DNA from: Maridesulfovibrio sp.
GTDB taxonomy: Bacteria; Desulfobacterota; Desulfovibrionia; Desulfovibrionales; Desulfovibrionaceae
Assembly (NCBI RefSeq): GCF_963676065.1
Contig: NZ_OY780933.1
Span: forward strand, 3,078,122-3,142,121
Length of the DNA stretch: 64,000 bases
Reading direction: 5' to 3'
Positions 9,268-17,428 of this stretch are shown here, one piece after another. Within the stretch, counting starts at the first letter, position 1; each line of letters begins with the position of its first letter. The notes beneath the pieces are model-generated. The model made no database searches. It saw only the letters and a program-made list of their open reading frames with translations, and was not told where the DNA came from. The position numbers and the translations under genes are program-made.

Positions 9268-9668
9268 ATGATTTTTGGTTGTTTAGGACATTATATTATT
9301 ATGCAACAGACGAACACACTGCAAATCGAGCTAAAAGCAACTTTAAATTCAAGATAAAACGTTTATTCTGTGTTGTTCGATTGTTAGTTGCTCAGATAAG
9401 AAACAAATTTTAATAGTACTATGCAGACACAACAGTGTGATGTATCAATTTGCTTTCATCATACTTGATACATCGCTATTAAACATACACTCGTGTATGA
9501 TTAATTATTTGATACTATAACAGATTATTTCCATAACAGTTTATATTTGGATCAATTTTACTTTACTAAAATTTACATTCAAGATAGTTAGTATGAGCTT
9601 TTTTATGTGGGGGATGGCTCTAATTAAGTATAGTCATTACGTTTTTCAGCATTTTTGGAGGAGTATAT
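9268..9668 (+). promoter_or_regulatory. AT-rich upstream region of the FadL-type porin with two inverted repeats
   Basis: About 400 bp without a gene. It is clearly more AT-rich than its surroundings. Two candidate operators stand out: GATGTATCAA (9439-9448) with TTGATACATC (9465-9474), a perfect 10-bp inverted repeat with a 16-base spacer, and CATACAC/GTGTATG at 9484-9499, with 7-bp arms around TC. The strong GGAGGA Shine-Dalgarno at 9657-9662 belongs to the porin. I infer that the porin is regulated from here. The regulator is not identifiable. Confidence 0.45.
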
Positions 9669-10958
9669 ATGAGGACTAGATTTACAGCATGCTTTAACGT
9701 GCTGACTTTATTTATCGGATTGGCAGTAATTGCCGGATTCTGCGGCAAAGCAGATGCAGCCGGCTTTGCTATCTATGAGTGGGGAGCTCGTGGTAATGCA
9801 CTTGGTGGGGCCATGGTGGCAAAAGCTAACGATCCTTCTGCTGTAGCGTGGAACCCCGCTGGCATTACACAGTTGAAAGGCACCCACATCTCTGCCGGTG
9901 TGGCCATGATCTCTCCCATGATGGATCTGAGCACCACCTACAACGGTGTTACAACTAAAAACAGCGGCACAAAAAACGTATTTTTCCCGGCCAATGCATA
10001 CATCACACATCAGATTAACGACAATGTCTGGCTTGGAGTCGGCGCCTTTACACGCTACGGACTGGGGACTGAATTTTCTGAAGATTGGTACGGTAGGTAC
10101 GCCTCCTACAAAACTTCGATCGAAACTTATTCTTTTAACCCCAACCTTGCATATAAATTTAACGACTATATCTCTTTTGCTGCCGGTATCGAGCTCATGA
10201 AAGTCCGTGCCGACCTGCGGAAAAAGCTTGATGCATCCGGACAATACATCCCAACTACATATGCCGCAGATGTTGATCAGCGCATTATTGTTAACGGATT
10301 CACTCCCGGCTTTAACGCAGCTGTTCACATTACTCCCAGTGATGAGTGGGCGATCGGACTATCCTGGCGTAGTAAAATGAACCATAGGGCATCCGGTTCA
10401 GCAAGCTATAGGCTTCCTGCAGGAATGCCTCAGCCGCCAAAGGCATTTAATGATTCAGACGTTTCCATGGATATGACCACACCTCACATGTTTTTGGGTG
10501 GCGTTGAGTATAAGCCGCTTAAAAATTTAAGCATTGAGTTTGATGCCGTATTGTCCATGTGGAGCGATTACGACTCTATAGACTACCATTTCGATAAAAA
10601 GACAGCCATCGGACGCAACGATGTTAGTGTCACAAAAAAATGGAATGATGTCTGGAAATTTGAGGTCGGTGTTGAATATCTGCCTATCGAAGATCTGGCG
10701 CTCAGAGTCGGTTATTTCTATGACCAGAGCCCCATTCCTGACGGCTATATAGACTACATGCTGCCCACAAGTGACAGGCAGAACCTTTCACTTGGTCTCG
10801 GCTGGAAATACAAAAGCTTTTCAGTTAACGCAGCATACAACTACCTGTGGATGAAAGACCGCAATGTAGAGGCAAGACCGGCTGATCATATTCTAAAGAC
10901 AGAAATTACCAATTCCCGTACTCACATTGTGAGTTTGGATATGGGATATGATTTTTAA
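9669..10958 (+). CDS. OmpP1/FadL-family outer-membrane transport protein
   Basis: This is a 14-strand-type barrel of the family that takes up long-chain fatty acids or hydrocarbons. The 429-residue protein has a signal peptide (about residues 1-31, ending ...GKADA) and the FadL N-terminal hatch sequence AGFAIYEWGARGNALGGA, with NDPSAVAWNPAGITQL directly after it. The C-terminus ends in alternating aromatic residues and a final Phe (LDMGYDF), as in outer-membrane barrels. It is a single gene. Its natural 3' terminator has been moved 1.3 kb away by the insertion sequence that starts 17 bp after its stop. Confidence 0.88.
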   Translation: MRTRFTACFNVLTLFIGLAVIAGFCGKADAAGFAIYEWGARGNALGGAMVAKANDPSAVAWNPAGITQLKGTHISAGVAMISPMMDLSTTYNGVTTKNSGTKNVFFPANAYITHQINDNVWLGVGAFTRYGLGTEFSEDWYGRYASYKTSIETYSFNPNLAYKFNDYISFAAGIELMKVRADLRKKLDASGQYIPTTYAADVDQRIIVNGFTPGFNAAVHITPSDEWAIGLSWRSKMNHRASGSASYRLPAGMPQPPKAFNDSDVSMDMTTPHMFLGGVEYKPLKNLSIEFDAVLSMWSDYDSIDYHFDKKTAIGRNDVSVTKKWNDVWKFEVGVEYLPIEDLALRVGYFYDQSPIPDGYIDYMLPTSDRQNLSLGLGWKYKSFSVNAAYNYLWMKDRNVEARPADHILKTEITNSRTHIVSLDMGYDF

Positions 10959-11013
10959 ACACCAGACACAACGCTTGAGCCGTCCTAAAATAGATTGACG
11001 GTTAATTGGTTTA

Positions 11014-11820
11014 CTACAGGGCTGTGGGGGTACCCCCACAGCCCTGTTTATGTATTTGGTTCGGTGTTTTCATTTTCAAACTAAGATGAGGACGTTCAGA
11101 ATTATATATTTCAATAGACTCTTTTACGAGTGAATTTAACTCATCAAAACTAGTGCATTTAAACACCAAAAATTCTTGTTTTAAAATTCCATTTATACGT
11201 TCAGCTAACGCATTTTGGTAACAATCATACCCATCTGTCATAGATGGGACCATTTCGGCTTTCTTGAGCTTGTTTTGATAAATGGACGATGCGTACTGCA
11301 ATCCACGATCTGAATGGTGGATTGTTTTGTTTCGCGTTTTTCGGTTTTTGATAGCCATATCTAAAGCTTTAGCGGTCCCTTCGGCACTAAGATCAGAACT
11401 CAAATTGTGACCTACAATTTTTCTGCTAAAAGAGTCTGTAATTAGTGATAGATAGTATGTTTTATTTAACGTTTTTACGTAAGTTATATCACTAACAAAG
11501 ACTTCTTCTGAATACTGAGGCTTAAACTCCTTCAATAAATTAGGATGTTTTTTGAGCCAATGCTTTGAATTTGTAGTTTTTGTGTAATTTTTTCTTGTTT
11601 TTATCAGTAAATGCTCTCTGCGCAATAATGCGAAAAAGGCATCCCGTCCAAGCTTGATTCCACGAGCTACAAATTTCTCACGCAATAAAAAATAAAGCTT
11701 ACGCGTTCCCAGCCGAGGCATTCTGGCCCGCAGACTCAAAACAAGTTTCTTTACTTCTTGGAACTGTTTTTCCCGTACCTTATGGCGTTTTTCAGCCTGA
11801 TATATCGATTGCCGACTCAC
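11014..11820 (-). CDS. IS3-family transposase OrfB (rve integrase domain), copy 1
   Basis: OrfB is the catalytic half of the transposase. The 268-residue protein has an N-terminal helix-turn-helix region and an RNase-H-like integrase core. The catalytic acids are visible in FVSDITYVKT (first Asp), IHHSDRGLQYAS (second Asp) and ALAERINGILKQE (Glu). It is in the -1 frame relative to OrfA and starts with a GTG. In this family the active enzyme is normally an OrfAB fusion made by programmed -1 frameshifting. The last codons lie inside a 30-bp palindrome (11017-11046). Confidence 0.95.
   Translation of the reverse strand: MSRQSIYQAEKRHKVREKQFQEVKKLVLSLRARMPRLGTRKLYFLLREKFVARGIKLGRDAFFALLRREHLLIKTRKNYTKTTNSKHWLKKHPNLLKEFKPQYSEEVFVSDITYVKTLNKTYYLSLITDSFSRKIVGHNLSSDLSAEGTAKALDMAIKNRKTRNKTIHHSDRGLQYASSIYQNKLKKAEMVPSMTDGYDCYQNALAERINGILKQEFLVFKCTSFDELNSLVKESIEIYNSERPHLSLKMKTPNQIHKQGCGGTPTAL
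11017..11046. repeat. Perfect 30-bp palindrome at the 3' end of IS orfB (copy 1)
   Basis: CAGGGCTGTGGGGGT (11017-11031) is followed at once by its exact reverse complement. It overlaps the final codons of orfB and can form a very stable hairpin in mRNA. It may stop read-through in or out of the element. The same sequence is in copy 2 at 46964-46993. Confidence 0.9.
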
Positions 11821-11849
11821 CCCGAGCTGTCTACAGCAAGCAGATAAAC

Positions 11850-12248
11850 TTATTTGCTTTGTTTCCTGAAGACCTCGTGCAGCTCGGGGGTAAGTTTTTT
11901 TCTTATGGAAGTACCCAGTTCTCTGTCAGAAATATCAATCATTTCGTTGAGAAGCATAGTTTTGATCTTCTCTTCCTGAAGCTCTTTTTCAAGACGCTTG
12001 ATCTTTTGTGCTGGAGTCTCTTTAGATTTTGGCATTCTTTTCAGATGTACCATAGGTTTGCTCCAGTCAAGGGTTCCGTGCTTTCTCAGCCAGACTAAAA
12101 CAGTGCTGCGGCCTTGAATCCCGTATGTCTTTTGGGCTTGCTTGTAGGTCATTTCGCCTTCTTCTACCATCGCAACAACCGCTAATTTAAAGCCCATTGT
12201 GTAATCGCGCTGACTTCGCCTTACTCTTTGACTTTCTTCCTTTTTCAT
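11850..12248 (-). CDS. IS3-family transposase OrfA, copy 1
   Basis: OrfA is the DNA-binding half. The 132-residue protein begins MKKEESQRVRRSQRDYTMGFKLA, with a helix-turn-helix that recognises the element ends (TYKQAQKTYGIQGRSTVLVWLRKHG) and a C-terminal leucine-zipper-like coiled coil (KIKRLEKELQEEKIKTMLLNEM). Near its end a run of seven A in the 0-frame context A AAA AAA is a good -1 slippery site. The -1 frame is open from there into OrfB, so an OrfAB fusion of about 411 residues is possible. Confidence 0.95.
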   Translation of the reverse strand: MKKEESQRVRRSQRDYTMGFKLAVVAMVEEGEMTYKQAQKTYGIQGRSTVLVWLRKHGTLDWSKPMVHLKRMPKSKETPAQKIKRLEKELQEEKIKTMLLNEMIDISDRELGTSIRKKLTPELHEVFRKQSK

Positions 12249-12296
12249 AAAATAGGTCCTTTGGGTGTAAACCTATTTCAGGACGGGACAGCTCTC

Positions 12297-12333
12297 AAAA
12301 AAAAGCCCGCTTATGATTAAGCGGGCTTTTTTT
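12297..12333. terminator. Bidirectional terminator between the FadL gene/IS and the DUF4139 gene
   Basis: AAAAGCCCGCTTA (12301-12313) pairs with TAAGCGGGCTTTT (12318-12330), with A-tracts on one side and T-tracts on the other. It terminates the DUF4139 gene on the - strand. Before the IS inserted it would also have served the FadL gene on the + strand. Confidence 0.85.
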
Positions 12334-12360
12334 GTTTAATTGTCCTGTCCTGAGAAATGG

Positions 12361-13911
12361 TTAGCTTCCGGAGCCAAGGTCTAACTTCATATCGTCCGGA
12401 GCATTCATTTCTATTGAATAGTTAATTTTATACTTGTCGCTTGCCGGTACTTCAACCTGCCATTCAAAGTTATCGTCCTTGATTTCTGCTTTCGGTTTGG
12501 AGGAAATTTCCAGTTTGATCCTCTTGTCGCCGGAAACAGGAGCAGGTTCCTGCACAAGTATTTTAACAGGTTTATTACGGCTGTTATCGAGCTCTATTCC
12601 ATACTTCCAGCTGTAGGTCTGCTTAGATCCGAACATACCTTTCTCGCCGGATTTCTTTTCCAGAATTTTGTGCTCCGCCTTGAGCATGGGATCAGAGCCA
12701 AAAAAGATCTTCTTTTCCTTGCCGGAAAAAGTGAATCTCCTTTTGCCGATCATTGTCCCTTCCATCATCATCAAAGCCACTCCGGCGGGATAATCCTTTG
12801 CTGATTCAAGATTGGTTTCGGCGGAAACAAAGACATCCGGGGTCAATGACGGGCGCGCGATAAAAGTGAAATCAGATTTCCAGGTTTCACTTTCCACCGC
12901 ATATTTCCTGATGCTGCCCGCAGGAATTGTTTTGCGTCCCATCTCCCAAAGCGAATAGGTTGCTTTGTTTACACGCATGGGAGCACGCTTACTAACGGCA
13001 TTTTTAGCCGGTTCACGCATGGCTGAAGTAACCATAGGCATAGCTTCTTCCATGGCATATCCATCTCTTGCGATCTCAACTTCGGCTTGAGGTTCTATTA
13101 CCCAGCGGCTAAGCTGAGGAGGAGAAATTCTGGAAAGTCTCTTAACTGTCGCAAGGGCAATATCACAGTTTTTAAAATCGATACCGCTACCCTGTCTGAT
13201 CTCAGCTTCAAAGGTAAATTTCATTTTCCCATCGCTAGGGTATGCATCAAGTTTATATTTGGGAATCCAGCCGCAATTACGAAGCATATAACCGATTTTG
13301 AATTCGGCACTTTTGGCGCTTTTTGAAGCAACTGAAACCTTAACATTCCAAACTCTTTTTCCGCCCCCCGCCATTTCTTTCAACTGTCTTTGCAGATCGT
13401 TAATCAGCTCCTGCAAATCTGCAATCTTGGCATCAAGCTTGTTTGACTGCGCATATAATTTTGAAAGATTTTCAACCACCTGCCCCGCAATCTTTCCAAG
13501 GTCTGATGGTTTTGTCTGCTGTTCCTTCCCTCTTTCCTTCCAGAAAGAGATACCGCCATCCACGGCCTTCTTCCGGGAGAGAACAGCATCACGCTTAAAT
13601 TTCAGCTGATCAATTTTCTTACCCAGATCAATTGCAGCCGGTGACCGAGACAAATCACTTCTAGCCCACGAGACATCATTTATAACGACATTTTTGCTCA
13701 AAGAAGCTATAGTAAAAGTATCTGGAATTGCCTGCCCGGAAAGAGTAAACATCACATAGTTACCGCTCACATCATTCTTGATATTCGCCTTTACCTTACT
13801 GCTGAAATCGGCCCCGGATGGGTAAAAAACCACCCTTTCAGAAGCGGCCATCGCCGAACCGCAAAACAGAATAATAAAAATAGTAGTCAACCATATTGTG
13901 CTTTTCCGCAA
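12361..13911 (-). CDS. Secreted DUF4139 domain protein
   Basis: This is a 516-residue exported protein of unknown function. A signal peptide is clear (residues 1-22, ending GSAMAA). Residues 25-95 resemble the DUF4140 N-terminal domain. A coiled-coil region (about 95-180, rich in Lys/Asp/Leu heptads, e.g. SNKLDAKIADLQELINDL) is followed by the DUF4139 beta-rich region to the C-terminus. Related proteins are sometimes labelled mucoidy inhibitor MuiA. No catalytic motif is visible. It is a single gene, closed by the hairpin at 12301-12330. Confidence 0.75.
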   Translation of the reverse strand: MRKSTIWLTTIFIILFCGSAMAASERVVFYPSGADFSSKVKANIKNDVSGNYVMFTLSGQAIPDTFTIASLSKNVVINDVSWARSDLSRSPAAIDLGKKIDQLKFKRDAVLSRKKAVDGGISFWKERGKEQQTKPSDLGKIAGQVVENLSKLYAQSNKLDAKIADLQELINDLQRQLKEMAGGGKRVWNVKVSVASKSAKSAEFKIGYMLRNCGWIPKYKLDAYPSDGKMKFTFEAEIRQGSGIDFKNCDIALATVKRLSRISPPQLSRWVIEPQAEVEIARDGYAMEEAMPMVTSAMREPAKNAVSKRAPMRVNKATYSLWEMGRKTIPAGSIRKYAVESETWKSDFTFIARPSLTPDVFVSAETNLESAKDYPAGVALMMMEGTMIGKRRFTFSGKEKKIFFGSDPMLKAEHKILEKKSGEKGMFGSKQTYSWKYGIELDNSRNKPVKILVQEPAPVSGDKRIKLEISSKPKAEIKDDNFEWQVEVPASDKYKINYSIEMNAPDDMKLDLGSGS

Positions 13912-14114
13912 ATCTCTACCCTCGGTTTAGTTGTCATAAAAAGAATATGGCACCATTCTATCAGATACCATACATATTCAACAATACTCAAAATGAGTCT
14001 CCCAAATGGCCGTCATGCTACATTAAATAATACAACTGACCCTCGACAAACCGCTTATTTTGATAAATAGTCACTTCATTTGATAGTTATAACAATAACC
14101 GGAGTAAAAAGATA

Positions 14115-15101
14115 ATGGCCAATAAACTTTCTCTGCTGGTTTGTGGTGGTGCAGGATACATAGGGTCACATATGACCAGAATGATTGCCGAATCTGGGCA
14201 CGATGTAACTGTATTCGATAACCTGTCTACAGGTCACGCGGAAGCTCTGAAATGGGGCAAATTTGTGCAAGGCGACCTGCGTAATCCAGCTGATCTTGAA
14301 AGATTATTTGCGGAAGGCTCATATGACGCTGTGTTTCATTTTTCCGGCTTGATTGTGGTCAGCGAGTCTGTAGAAAAACCTTACGAATATTACGATAACA
14401 ACGTAACCGGAACTCTTAATCTGCTACAGGCAATGCGCAAACATAATGTGGATAAATTTGTTTTTTCTTCCACAGCCGCAGTCTACGGTGACCCGGTAAT
14501 GGATATTATAACCGAAGATCACCCACTTAAACCGTTGAATCCTTATGGCCGGACAAAACTCCAAGTGGAGGAAATCCTGCAGGATTACGCTGTTGCCTAC
14601 GGGATGAATTCTGTCTGTTTCAGATATTTTAACGCCGCCGGCGCACACCCGGACAGCATGATAGGGGAAGCACATTCACCGGAAACCCACCTGATCCCCA
14701 ATATTCTGCTTAGCTGTATTGAAGAAGGACGCAGGCTTAAGATTTTCGGCAATGAATACCCTACCCCTGACGGCACTTGCGTACGTGATTATATACATAT
14801 TTTAGATCTTTGCGATGCCCATCTCAAAGCTGTAGAATTTATGGGCAATAACAAAGGAGCACATTCCTTCAATCTGGGTAATGGTAAAGGATTCAGTATT
14901 CTTGAAGTTATCAAAGCGGCAAGTGAAGTAATCGGCCGTGAAATTAAATTTGACTATGAACCGGCTCGGGCCGGAGATTCGCCCCGACTGGTCGCGGACA
15001 GCTCCAAAGCAGCCGAACGAATTAAGTGGACTCCGGAATATACAGATTTGCGCGAGATTATTGAAACGGCTTACCACTGGCATAAAAATCCCGGATACTA
15101 A
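14115..15101 (+). CDS. galE: UDP-glucose 4-epimerase
   Basis: GalE interconverts UDP-glucose and UDP-galactose with a tightly bound NAD, supplying sugars for lipopolysaccharide or exopolysaccharide. The 328-residue protein is an extended SDR with the glycine motif GGAGYIGSH (residues 11-19), the catalytic Tyr-x3-Lys in NPYGRTK, the SSTAAVYG strand with its catalytic Ser, and the C-terminal LGNGKGFSILEVI block. The start has GGAG at 14100-14103. It stands alone, with a terminator hairpin 16 bp after the stop. Confidence 0.93.
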   Translation: MANKLSLLVCGGAGYIGSHMTRMIAESGHDVTVFDNLSTGHAEALKWGKFVQGDLRNPADLERLFAEGSYDAVFHFSGLIVVSESVEKPYEYYDNNVTGTLNLLQAMRKHNVDKFVFSSTAAVYGDPVMDIITEDHPLKPLNPYGRTKLQVEEILQDYAVAYGMNSVCFRYFNAAGAHPDSMIGEAHSPETHLIPNILLSCIEEGRRLKIFGNEYPTPDGTCVRDYIHILDLCDAHLKAVEFMGNNKGAHSFNLGNGKGFSILEVIKAASEVIGREIKFDYEPARAGDSPRLVADSSKAAERIKWTPEYTDLREIIETAYHWHKNPGY

Positions 15102-15115
15102 GAACAAAATCATAA

Positions 15116-15158
15116 AAAAGACGGAGTTTACGCCATAAACGCAGACTCCGTCTTCTTA
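15116..15158. terminator. Convergent terminator between galE and the methyltransferase
   Basis: AAGACGGAGT (15119-15128) pairs with ACTCCGTCTT (15145-15154). The loop TTACGCCATAAACGCAG holds a shorter inner pairing. It can serve both convergent genes. Confidence 0.8.
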
Positions 15159-15183
15159 ATAAACAATTATATAATCAAACAAA

Positions 15184-15918
15184 TCAACGGGTAATCAATA
15201 GGGTGTCCTGATAGTATCGGGATTCCCGGCCGCACCAGTTACCGTATAAGATTTCCTGAATTTTAAATCCCTTCTGCTGAAACATATTCAGGGCGAATTT
15301 TTCATCATAGCCGACCGCATCCATAGGATCTTTAGGATCAGCGGTATAAAAAACGCCGTACTTATATAAATCCAATGAACTTTTACCCGCATCCATAAGC
15401 CCGGTTGATTCAGCATTAACCAGAAAGAATGTTGCGAAAAGACGCCCATTATCCGTTAAAACACGATCAATTTCATTAATATAGTTGATGATGTCTTCAG
15501 GCATCATATGAGTAAAGACGGAATTAAGCATGACAAGATCTTTGGAATTATCCGCGTAAGGAAATACAAACTCGGCAGCTTTGGTCCGAGCTCCGGGGTT
15601 GTAGGTAGAATTAAAAAGATCTACTTTTTGATACTGAAAATTAGGAAACTCGGGTGTAATGTTCTCGGTACACCACTCAACACCCACATGGAAGGTATCA
15701 AACCCATCATAGCTTCCTTCTCTGGAAAGATATTCAAGCAGGGGAAAAGACAATCTGCCGATTCCACAGCCGATATCCAACACCCTCTCGTCCGGTTGTA
15801 ATCCAAGTTTGTCTCGGCAAAGATCAATCATTTTCCTGCCGGAGGCTTTAAAATTACCTCCGCCGAAACAGATGTGCAGATCTTCCGGGGGTAAAGAAAC
15901 TTTACTGATATCTCTCAT
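15184..15918 (-). CDS. Class I SAM-dependent methyltransferase
   Basis: The 244-residue cytoplasmic protein has the SAM-binding motif I VLDIGCGIGRLSFPL (about residues 45-59) and motif IV-like DLVMLNSVFTHMMPEDI, typical of Methyltransf_11/25 type enzymes. The substrate is not evident. Its start lies 10 bp after the DsbA-like gene stop, so the two are probably one operon read leftward (DsbA-like first). Neighbouring galE suggests but does not prove a role in sugar or envelope chemistry. Confidence 0.8.
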   Translation of the reverse strand: MRDISKVSLPPEDLHICFGGGNFKASGRKMIDLCRDKLGLQPDERVLDIGCGIGRLSFPLLEYLSREGSYDGFDTFHVGVEWCTENITPEFPNFQYQKVDLFNSTYNPGARTKAAEFVFPYADNSKDLVMLNSVFTHMMPEDIINYINEIDRVLTDNGRLFATFFLVNAESTGLMDAGKSSLDLYKYGVFYTADPKDPMDAVGYDEKFALNMFQQKGFKIQEILYGNWCGRESRYYQDTLLITR

Positions 15919-15928
15919 TGTTCAACGC

Positions 15929-16753
15929 TTACATCTTATTCAGGCAGTCTTCGCAGACTTCGCCGTCAGGGTTTTCAGCAGATGTTTTTGCAGCAGATTT
16001 ATCAAGAATCATATCGACCATAGCCTCAAATCTGTCCGCCGGAAGGTAGCCGCGCACGGAGACTCCGTTGATAAGGAAAGTTGGGGTTGCATCAATTTTG
16101 AACTCATTAGCTTCTTTTTCGTCAGCCTTTATATATTTTTGCAAGTCAACAGAATTGAGAGTTTTCTGGAGGAGATTTGGATCTACGCCTGTATCTGCTA
16201 TTATTTTGCCCAGCACGGAGCCGTCTTTATCTTCATAAAGTGCTTTCTGGTTTTTGAATGCCAAGTCGTGGAACTTATAAGCCTTTTTCTGGTCTAATTT
16301 TGCTATGGCCTCAAAGATGATAGCCAATTGGCGGGAGTTCTTATGCATAGGCAGATGTTTGAATATGAGTCTGTATTTATCGGGATGTTCTTTAACCAAC
16401 TGAGTGACCACTTCTGCCCCTTTGCGGCAGTAAGGACAGAGGAAATCAGTATATTCAACTATTGTTACCGGTGCATCGGGATTACCAAGCAAAGGCCGCT
16501 CTGCCCAGATTTGAGGCAGATAAGGATTTTTTATTTCTGCATTGAATACTTCTTCACGTTTAAGCTTTTCTCTTTCATCAATACCCTGCTCGACAATTGC
16601 AAGCATATCGATGCTGCTTTCACGCATGGCATCAAGTACAATCTGGGGATTTTCCCGAATTGTTTCGGTAATCTGCTCCTTCAGCATCTGTTTACTCATA
16701 CATCCGGAAAAAAGAACTACAACCGACATTAGCAGCAAAATTCGCTTTAACAT
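15929..16753 (-). CDS. DsbA-like thioredoxin-domain lipoprotein
   Basis: This is a probable periplasmic thiol-disulfide oxidoreductase held in a membrane by a lipid anchor. The 274-residue protein has a lipobox (VLFSGC, Cys18), a helical segment to about residue 85, then a thioredoxin-fold domain with CPYC at about residue 110 (YTDFLCPYCRKG) and the cis-proline loop ATPTFLINGVSVRG. This architecture matches the Thioredoxin_4/BdbD group. A second Cys pair (CEDC) sits five residues from the C-terminus and is unusual. It may be a metal site or a resolving pair. Confidence 0.83.
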   Translation of the reverse strand: MLKRILLLMSVVVLFSGCMSKQMLKEQITETIRENPQIVLDAMRESSIDMLAIVEQGIDEREKLKREEVFNAEIKNPYLPQIWAERPLLGNPDAPVTIVEYTDFLCPYCRKGAEVVTQLVKEHPDKYRLIFKHLPMHKNSRQLAIIFEAIAKLDQKKAYKFHDLAFKNQKALYEDKDGSVLGKIIADTGVDPNLLQKTLNSVDLQKYIKADEKEANEFKIDATPTFLINGVSVRGYLPADRFEAMVDMILDKSAAKTSAENPDGEVCEDCLNKM

Positions 16754-16779
16754 GAAAACCTCTTCAGCAACAGTTTATG

Positions 16780-16813
16780 AAAAAACCTCCAAGCAGAGAA
16801 ACTTTGGAGGTTT
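16780..16813 (-). terminator. Intrinsic terminator after the TIGR04073-like lipoprotein gene
   Basis: AAACCTCCAA (16783-16792) pairs with TTGGAGGTTT (16804-16813). On the - strand the hairpin is followed by a T run. It lies just downstream of the gene at 16837-17277. Confidence 0.75.
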
Positions 16814-16836
16814 AATAAATGACAAGTTATAAAAAA

Positions 16837-17277
16837 TTATTTCTCGCTAAGATTATAGATATCATTGAAAGAATCGGTCCTAGCATCAACCTTTTCCATA
16901 AAATCGGAATGAATCAAATCAGGATCCATAGTGGGAACGGAGGGGCCGCCAAAAGGAGAGGTGACTATATCGTACATACCGGAAACAATCCTGCCTCCGG
17001 TATAGGCTACTCCCACAAAAAAACCGCCTATATAACCGGCAGCCTGTTGCGCCGGTTCATCATTCTCAGCAGCAAGATCAACAGACTGATTGGGAATTTC
17101 AAGCGGAGCGGAAAGGATATTCGTCATCCCTCTACCCAGCTTTCGGGGTGCGCGATCAGAATAATTTTCCCCGTCTCCTACATAATTCGCTGAATTCAAG
17201 GAGCAGCCGCCAAGCAGCATTGAGGATAAGGCCACTGCGACAAGTAATATCTGTACATTTTTTTTGGATTTAATCAT
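16837..17277 (-). CDS. Small lipoprotein, TIGR04073-like (exosortase-associated type)
   Basis: This 146-residue exported protein has a lipobox (MLLGGC, Cys25) and a core RKLGRGMTNILSAPLEIPNQ, with GGFFVGVAYTGGRIVSGMYDIVTSPF after it. That core matches my memory of the TIGR04073 family, named for co-occurrence with exosortase systems. No exosortase or PEP-CTERM protein is visible in this window, so the name does not imply function here. It may be an outer-membrane lipoprotein. It stands alone between two terminators. Confidence 0.65.
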   Translation of the reverse strand: MIKSKKNVQILLVAVALSSMLLGGCSLNSANYVGDGENYSDRAPRKLGRGMTNILSAPLEIPNQSVDLAAENDEPAQQAAGYIGGFFVGVAYTGGRIVSGMYDIVTSPFGGPSVPTMDPDLIHSDFMEKVDARTDSFNDIYNLSEK

Positions 17278-17378
17278 TTTATCTCCTTGTACTATGTATG
17301 CCCCCGTGATTATTTCATGTCAAGACTCTCTGTATCTTCGCACCTGTAATTAAAGGGTTCCGGGAATATTTCGCACAA

Positions 17379-17405
17379 AAAAGGCCGCCTTAAAAGACGG
17401 CCTTT
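17379..17405 (-). terminator. Intrinsic terminator of the PEP-synthase-like gene
   Basis: AAAGGCCG (17380-17387) pairs with CGGCCTTT (17398-17405). On the - strand a T-rich stretch follows. It lies 24 bp after the stop of the gene ending at 17429. Confidence 0.8.
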
Positions 17406-17428
17406 AATCTTAACAATTCAACTTTCAT

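Larger units (their letters stand above)
10973..12293 (-). mobile_element. IS3-family insertion sequence, copy 1, with 3-bp target duplication
   Basis: The element spans 10976-12290 (1315 bp), flanked by GCT on both sides (10973-10975 and 12291-12293). Its ends are imperfect inverted repeats, TGTCCCGTCCTGAAATAG and TGAGCCGTCCTAAAATAG, and start with TG as in the IS3 family. It carries orfA and orfB transcribed leftward. Copy 2 at 45720-47034 has the same length and the same encoded proteins in the opposite orientation. The intact genes and clean target duplication suggest a recent insertion. It sits between the FadL gene and a terminator. Confidence 0.95.

Noticed and set aside
9708-10328. 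206-residue open frame antisense to the FadL-type porin
   Set aside because: It is a shadow of the porin reading frame with no start signal or domain.
16837-17277. Evidence for a PEP-CTERM/exosortase system
   Set aside because: Only a TIGR04073-like lipoprotein is seen; no exosortase, no PEP-CTERM sorting signals in this window.
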